From Gamarada debralockiae (Eukaryota > Ascomycota > Leotiomycetes > Helotiales > Hyphodiscaceae), in assembly GCA_002803225.1 (NCBI GenBank), contig NXFV01000940.1:124001-188000 (forward strand): 64,000 nucleotides of DNA. The letters run 5' to 3'. Below are positions 57,327-64,000 of the stretch, piece by piece. The notes under the pieces were generated by a model that made no database searches, had not been told where the DNA came from, and saw nothing but the letters and a program-made list of their open reading frames with translations. Position numbers and translations under genes: made by a program. Numbering within the stretch: the first letter of the stretch is position 1; each line of letters starts with the position of its first letter.

Positions 57327-60300
57327 CTAACGCTCTGCTCCAAACCCCAAAAGCAAACTCTCTGCTTCCGTATTCCACCCACTCACTCTACCTCTCAGCA
57401 ATCCCAGGGCCGTCTGCCCATCCTTGTCCTTCAAGTTTACAAGCTCCTTGGCCCCAGGCCAGGCGAGTAAAATCCTCAAGGCATGAACATTGCCCATGGC
57501 CGCTGCAGCATGAATACAGGTCCTGCCATTAAAATCCAAAATATCGATCCTTGCACCCGCCTCTAACAAAATGTAGAGATTTGAAACATTGTTAACGTTA
57601 ACCACATGCAGAGCACTCTTTCCCCGCCCGTAGTGAAGATCCTGCTCATTGTCATTCGCGAGGTTCGGGTCCGCACCAAGCTCCAACATCCTCTTTATAA
57701 CCGCAGGTATAGCCTTGTAGGATATAGAGGCCAGCGTCATGCCCCAATCATCAGGCGTATGTCCCTCCGCACAGGCCCACTCAAGCAGAGCCAAAGTTTG
57801 CTGCTTGCAAGCACGAGACAGAATCTCGCCTACCCTGCCAGGAATCAAAGAGTCAAGTTCGCGAGCCGTGGGACATAGTTTCAGGATTCGGTCGAGATGG
57901 TACCCCGAACTTTCTCAGCCGGCTTCGTAGAGGCCATCAGCCAGGAGAGGAAGATACTTTTCATCCTTCAAGAGGTCCTTGGGGAGTCGCCAGAGGTTGG
58001 CGAGGATGAAGTCGAAGGGGTAGACGTCCTTTTCTTTATACGGCCTCCCTGTGATACTGTACAATCCATTGGCAGCTCTGATGGCTTCTTGGAAGATTTT
58101 CCTATGGTTTCGGTGCCGAAGCGGAATTTGCCCCAGGCCGTGAGGTGGGTGAGAGTGTCGGCGGGTTTGTGTGGTTGAGTGATCTGAGTTGAGGGGGTCA
58201 GCATCCAACAGATCAAGGACAGAGGTCGTGTAGTGAGTGACAAACTTACAACGTCTTGGGATGATATAGCAGCAACTGTGTTCTTGGAGTTGATTCCCGC
58301 CGGCGCGCCGAATACGATACTCTTGTCTGCCTTTACTCCACAAAAGGCACATGTGGTAATTGTGTCCTGGACCATCCATTGGGTGATACAGAACGAGCAA
58401 AAGACATGATTACAAGGCCGCAAGCTGAGCATCCGTCAATGAGTATCTCCAATGCCAAGATGCGTAGTGTACTCACAAGGTATCAGCAAGATTGGTCTCA
58501 CAGAATGCACACCCTGTGAGACTCTTTCGAGTGACCTCAATCATCACATCCCATACAATACCGGCCGCAAGATCTATCTCTTGAACGGACCTTACCAAAC
58601 TAAGAGGTCCGTCTCCTATCTCGAGTCCCTTTCCTCGATCCACGTAAAAAGGAAGTCTGGACTTCACATACTCCCTCCACGAAATCGGACACGGCGGCGG
58701 TATCAACCCTGTAACGCCAGCAAATGTCACAGAGTTAAGAATATGGATGTTAACCACCTGACTCTTCCCCCAATCAAACATTCTTTTGTCCCTTGACTCG
58801 ATGACTCTTTGCTTTCGCGCTGCACCTGCCCCCAAGGCCATTCTATAAGGTCGCCCAGTAGGCTCTAAACTGATCAGCTTAAGAGCTATTTCATCCTTGG
58901 CAAGAGAGTAGAGAGGCATATAGTATGGTTTCAGTTGTTTGAATGGTTTGGTGCGGACTGCGATCGGGCTGCTGTTAGGAATATTGGGTAACATGCTGGA
59001 TATCCCCTTCTTGTCTGAGTAAGGACGGTGTGATGCACCGGATGTCAATGAAAGGGGAGAGGCGAAGCGTTGCCGTACCAGGATTGTGTGTAGATAAACG
59101 TGCCCGAGAAGGTCCCTGAGATGGTAGACGTTCCTGGGAAGATGGACGTTCCCAGTAAGATAGACGTTCCCAGGTTATGGGCACAGAGATTGGTGAAATT
59201 GCTTCGAGCTTGTATTCGCCGGAGGATGTGTCAGGCGCGCACCAAGCCATGAGCTCCCTCAGGAAGGCTGGCCGCCCGTAGTAAAAATCATGATTATCAC
59301 CCTGCGGCGCCGTGCCGAAGAATTCCTTCTCGGGAAAGTTCTTAGAGTTAAACTTCAGGTGACTAGTAGGCGGTATCAAGTTCCTGTCCAGGGGTGGCAT
59401 GAGGATAAGCTGTCCGGGGAGAAAATCTGCTTCGGAGGGCGTAAGGAAGAGATCCTGTGGAGAATCCAGGGCTTGATCGTTGGGACACTTGACTGACCCC
59501 TCTGATGTTTTGGCCGTCGCGAAGAGAACGCTGGTCTTGTATCTTGGCGCGATCTCGAGTTGCATCCCGCCGATGTATTCTTGGTTACTTAGTTGCTGCT
59601 CGACGCTGTACCCTTTGTCGAGAGGCATGGCGACGAATTGCTTGATCAGTCCGTTCGCCACGCAGAAACCATCGAGTCGCTCCTGCTTAGGGACGACCAA
59701 AAAGTCCTGCATCGTCGAGCCTTTCTCTTTGGAGCTTCTTTGTCGTCCCGAGATTACGTTGATACCCCAGCGTAGATCCTAATCCCATAATTCTCGGAAA
59801 AGTCGTACTGGCCGACCCATCTCTCTGCCCCCATTCCAGGATCCCCCGCCATTGGCCCATCCCCACTGAAGCAGATACTCAGCGCCTCCCTTTGAAACAT
59901 GGTTGAAAAAAGGCCACCCATTCCCACCATTTCTTCACTCAAACTGCTGGCGTGAGAAGAGACGGAAAAGAGCGGGAGTGGACCCAACTGTGCCGGCAAC
60001 CCATCTTCACTCTGCCCATCCTCGGGAAGTCGAAGTGTTCTCCGGACCGAGATATACGTGGGCGGGATTTCGTCCCCACTCCTTTTATCGTACAAAACAA
60101 TAGCGTCATCCCCGTGGAATGGAGCCCTACAGGCCTTGAAGCTCTGGCACTCAGCGATAACTTGCCCCACCTCCGAATCTTCAGACAGTCTGAACCGGGC
60201 TAGGCTCATGGCTTCTAAACTAGTGTACTCGTTGTAGAAGTCGAGGAATCTTTGATACTGGTTGATCTTGTACCCTGAAACAGGATCGAAGGACGATGGA

Positions 60301-61511
60301 CCCGAGGTTACGCAGACGACATAGGGTGCTTCCCTGCCGGTTATAGGGCCAAAGTGCATTTGAGTGGAGATGGAACGGAAGCCACATATTTCGGTGTATT
60401 CTGTTGGCTATTAGCCGATACTGCGTTAGAAATATCTTAGAATGCAAAGTTTGTGGAAAGCGTGTACTCTTGAGAAGATTTTCCAACAGCTCAAATGTGA
60501 GGGAGTGGGGATCGACCTCGACATCTTCGGTGTAACATTCCCTAGACCCTTTCTTCCGTAGTCCTTGGATGTGCAATATCATCTTCTGCTTCGGTGGATC
60601 TGAATTACATCATCAGAACCACCTATAATGTTCAACAATACTCAACGTAACATACCTGCTGCCGTCGTCTTCTTCCTCTGACTCCTCATGAACTCTAGCC
60701 TCTGTGCAGCAGTCTTCAGCTCCCCGCTTAGGTCCGGAGTAAAAGAAGCAAGCCATTCATCAAAAGATCCGTAGAAGATGTCGCTGCTGTGCTCAGTCAA
60801 CGAGATCGGCGTCTGAGAACTGTCCTTGCTGTCGCTTGCATCCGAATCCGTACTGGCAACTTTCGCAGCAATTGCCCTAGCTGAAGAGTGCAAATAGTCC
60901 CGCAAGACTTCCCTGTCATCCTCAGGGTTTGCGGATGTGTCCTTGAGGATGTCATTGACGGGCTTCTCAACCCTGCGCAGGTCCTCTCGCACGGCTGATA
61001 TAGACATAGTATCCCAGCACTGCTGGTCAGCTTATCGAACATGTGAGACGAGGAAGATGGGAGATAGTTACACTGTCTGCACAAGAAGCGCAATGCTCAA
61101 CGTCGCTTTATACTTATCCAGCAGCCCCCTCAATTCCTCCAGAGTCTTCATTTTCGAGCTGAAAGTGAATTGAGCCTGCACTTTACTCAAACCACCCTTT
61201 ATGTGTCCATCTCGTATTTGCGAGAGTAGATCCTAGATGGACTGCAAGGTGCGCTTGTACCCCGTTATTAAAGTGTTCAATCCTTCCGGATTCCGATTGT
61301 TAGCAGCCGCAGCAACGTTGTTGCTCCTGGAAAGTTGCGACTCGAGGTCGTTAAGGACAAGGTAGAATGCAGTTACCTCCTGCCCAATTGCGACGAGCCC
61401 TGCTTGTCGGCCTTTTAGCTCAGAAACAACTGAGGTGATTAACTGGGAGGTCTGCACCGCAAGAGAAAGGAGGCCAGCGATGCTGGTGGCGATAGAGAGT
61501 GGGTCTGGCAT
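57327..61511 (-). pseudogene. Gene B: STAND-type N-domain + ubiquitin-like/core + RING + ankyrins, with lesions
   Basis: Reads from 61511: MPDPLSIATSIAGLLSLAVQ, the classic fungal STAND N-terminal domain. After a TAG (61233-61235, where Gln is likely) it continues DLLSQIRDGHIKGG and, past an intron, REDLRRVEKPVNDIL. A splice near 60595-60650 joins TTAA to DPPKQKMILHIQGLRKKGS, fusing it to the gene A-type module: PLPLFSVSSHASSLS, GGLFSTMFQREALSI, QDFLVVPKQERLDGFC and VTGLIPPPCPIS. The RING is C-AFC...LRPC-N-H-VFC-SFC...C-AFC. Ankyrin repeats end the gene (VIKRMLELGADPN, YILLEAGARIDILD). Lesions: a one-base change in the G/C run at 59765-59768, one near 58103, the TAG, and a TGA (57915-57917) before the ankyrins. 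Confidence 0.78.
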
Positions 61512-62505
61512 TGGTAGTGTTATTATAGTGGGGGTAGAATTGCTGCTCACTTTTTGGGGGATATAATGACTCGGTGAAATCACTCGCGGCGCGATTCGGA
61601 GCTCGCCTTACCGCTCGCACCGTTAGTAATCACTCAAATTGTTAAGAATCTTTAATAAATTAAGATATATAGTTGTTACCTTATTACTATTAGTCTAGTA
61701 CTAGTATTTATATATACTTATCAACTATAGGAATTATAACCCTAACTTTCACGCAAGGCAAGATCACAACGTCAATCACGTGCGTTCCCACTCTTGCTCG
61801 CTGGCTCCATAATGAAAATGGCAGGCTCGTGTCACCGTGATGGAAAATCTTACATTCCCAAAACTGCATAATGTCACTGCCGTAACTTCCTAAATTATCT
61901 CCGTAAGTTTGTCCATGTGCCTGTATTGTCATGGCGTTTCAAATATGCTGACTGATTTACCGGGAGCCTATCGTGAGCACTAAAGTAGCCCCTGAAAATC
62001 GCAGGCTCGCCTTCGGGAGCGTACTTCGTGGCTACACCATTGAAGGCTTCTGCATTGCAGGACACCCACGGCTTGCAGTGGCCCTCGCTCACGCTTGCTA
62101 GGGAGGTCGAGCCGACAAGGAACGATACTTACACGGCATAAACGGTCCAACCACTGCTCTTTCATGCTGTACGGTTCATTGCCGTTCCATCCCACTCTGA
62201 CCTTGATTTATCCTTTCTTCTTTCTCGGTCCGGCCAGTGCTACCTCACTTGCCATCGCAGCTTTAATTGATCGACCTTTCTCCTTTCTTCCCGACCTCCT
62301 GGGATTCGCGGGCCTGCACTTGTACCTGCACTAACACAGTCACCAACGCCATACCAAACAAACCCGGTCCTGATCCCCATACCGAGAGCGAGTACCACGT
62401 GTCAGTCATCCATGCGGAAGCTGAAGCTCTCAACCTTGAACCCCTCTCGGAGCTTGTTTCGTTTTCGCACAAAAACCAAGCCAGCACAGCATAGCACTGC
62501 CCGCC
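61512..62505. promoter_or_regulatory. Divergent region between gene B and the FAD monooxygenase
   Basis: About 1 kb. A minus-strand phrase at 62090-61930 (HCKPWVSCNAEAFNGVATKYAPEGEP) looks protein-derived but has no recognisable family. Otherwise no gene is seen; AT-rich at 61640-61730. Confidence 0.4.
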
Positions 62506-63913
62506 ATGGCTACAGGGCCATTGGACGTAGTTGTGGTTTGTGGACCTCCTCTTAATTCGATCTCAATTCGATCATATTTTGGCCGCTGACTTCGTCGCGC
62601 GATAGGTCGGCGGCTCCCTGGCAGGCCTGATGCATGGAATTATGATCAAGCGTCTTGGTCACAATGTCCGCATCCTTGAACAGGTTCCCACTTCCATCCG
62701 AGAGGGACAAGCGGCGGGTATGAGCACGGGAGTGTACGGTCAGAAGTTCCTAGAGAAGCACGACCGCGTCCAGGATCGTCCGCATTTTGTCACTGCCTCT
62801 TACCTGCGCATCGTCGATGTCGACCTCAATCTCACAGACCTGCGCCCTGTACCTTTTAAATTGACAAATTGGAAAACGTTTTACTACCGACTTAGGGCAA
62901 ATTTTGATGCCCTAAGCAGCGAATACGTCCTAGAACCACCACAAAGTCTGCCGACGGATGGAACTATCTTTTACGACGTTGGCAAACGGGTGAAGGATGT
63001 ATCCTATGAGAAAGAATCGGGTCTCACCATAACTTCTGAAGATGTTGGGACGGGGGTATCTACGAGTCTTCATCCAGATCTGATCATTGCTGCCGATGGC
63101 GCAAACTCGACTATCCGGAAACGGCTGTTCCCAGAACTCGAAACACCATATGCTGGATATTTGACGTGGAGAGGCGTCATACCCGAGAAGAGCATATCAG
63201 AAGAGACAATAAACTTTCTTCATGACAATGCTATTCGTTACTGCACAGACGGAAGTTATATCGTAGTGTAAGTAATTCAACTCTACCCTTCTGGCAGCAA
63301 GTTTTCTCGGCTTCTACTAATAGGGGCTAGGTACATAATTCCAGGGGAGGATGGGAACATTACGCCCGGGGAACGGCACGTGAATCTCGTCTGGTATTAT
63401 AACTGTGCCAAGTATTCTACCGAATATACCACGGCAATGACCGATATCGATGGATTACAACACCGGAGGACTGTGCCCTTTGGCAAGGTTCAGCCCGAGG
63501 TCTGGGCAAAGCAGCAAGCTTATAGTAGCACAAGATTCGCTGCACCAATAAAGGAGATGGTGGATAATATAGACAAGCCATTTGTCACAGCCATCTCGGA
63601 TTGTATGTCACCAAGATGCTCGTTCTACGACGGGAAGCTCTTCTTGGTCGGGGACGCTCTGGCACTTTTTCGTCCACATGTGGCAGAGAGCACGAATCAA
63701 TCTGCCCTGCATTGCTTGCTCCTGGAGAAATTGCTCCAGGGGCAGATCAATCTGGCCGCATATGAGAAAGAGGTCATGATGTTTGCGCACACTACACTGC
63801 TTTGGAGCAGAGAAATCGGATCACAATATCTTTACAGCCCTATCAGCCACATCTATCACAAGACGCGCTCTCGTTTGGCACGGAAGGGAAAGCGTTGGGG
63901 TGTTCGGCTGTAA
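62506..63913 (+). CDS. FAD-dependent aromatic monooxygenase
   Basis: Flavoprotein hydroxylase of the PHBH/salicylate-hydroxylase type; the C-terminal half resembles 2,6-dihydroxypyridine hydroxylase-like fungal proteins. Three exons: 62506-62535, 62606-63267 and 63331-63913, 424 residues. The first intron splits the Rossmann start, giving LDVVVVGGSLAGL. Then PDLIIAADGANSTIRKRL (the DG motif) and FYDGKLFLVGDALALFRPHVAESTNQ (the second FAD motif, GD..H/RP) are seen. It would hydroxylate an aromatic ring using NAD(P)H and O2. No signal peptide, so cytosolic. It lies divergent from pseudogene B; there is no evidence of a functional link. Confidence 0.9.
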
Positions 63914-64000
63914 TGTACAAGGCCCAGAGTATTTGACACACGGTGTTTGAGGAAAGTTATAATTATTCTACTGCAATTTCTCTTCGGAGGAAGAATTGAG

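Noticed and set aside
57327..61511. Gene B as three or four separate small genes
   Set aside because: Splice sites join the pieces in frame at several places, and gene A shows the same core in one continuous order.

Overview
The window comes from a filamentous ascomycete (Pezizomycotina). Genes are split by short introns of about 50-70 nt with GT..AG ends. There are Zn2Cys6 regulators, a HET-domain gene, GH16, sedolisin and CYP61 families, and C-to-T type stop codons like those left by repeat-induced point mutation (RIP). Protein style suggests Leotiomycetes, but that is an inference from memory. No tRNA, rRNA or CRISPR was seen.

Layout. 1-3.4 kb: a TfdA-type dioxygenase (cut by the window edge), divergent from a complete Zn2Cys6 regulator. 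3.9-10.1 kb: a 71-residue protein, an amidohydrolase, a decayed amino-acid permease, a possible transposase relic and an NmrA-like protein. 10.1-13.5 kb: relics (hemerythrin HHE, HET) and simple repeats. 13.5-18.5 kb: a conserved fungal protein and a long, bacterial-looking gene broken by two homopolymer frameshifts. 19.3-20.2 kb: a hAT-like non-coding transposon. 20.6-25.6 kb: GH16 glycosidase, a decayed 2EXR-like gene and a secreted large-subunit catalase with an altered active site. 27.4-36.3 kb: an EBP-type sterol isomerase homologue, an ABC-transporter scrap, a wrecked Zn2Cys6 regulator, an ERG5/CYP61-like P450 and an intact Zn2Cys6 regulator. 37.6-41.5 kb: dienelactone hydrolase, HNH protein and MOSC protein. 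42.5-50.2 kb: F-box/LRR relic, secreted tripeptidyl peptidase, and a HET gene killed by RIP-like stops and a 448-bp inverted-repeat transposon. 50.8-61.5 kb: the most unusual part (below). 62.5-63.9 kb: an FAD monooxygenase.

At 51.4-61.5 kb two paralogues (A and B) share an N-terminal beta-grasp-like segment, a long conserved core and a C3HC4 RING finger. Next to A, head to head, lies gene C, which has the N-terminal domain typical of fungal STAND/NLR-like proteins. In B the same kind of domain is fused in front of the ubiquitin-like/RING module, and ankyrin repeats follow. This fusion suggests that A and C work together, perhaps as a ubiquitin-linked sensing or incompatibility system. B carries several lesions. 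Two inverted LTR-like repeats bracket A and C, and one of them supplies the stop codon of C.

Intact metabolic genes therefore alternate with compartments of mobile elements and gene relics.
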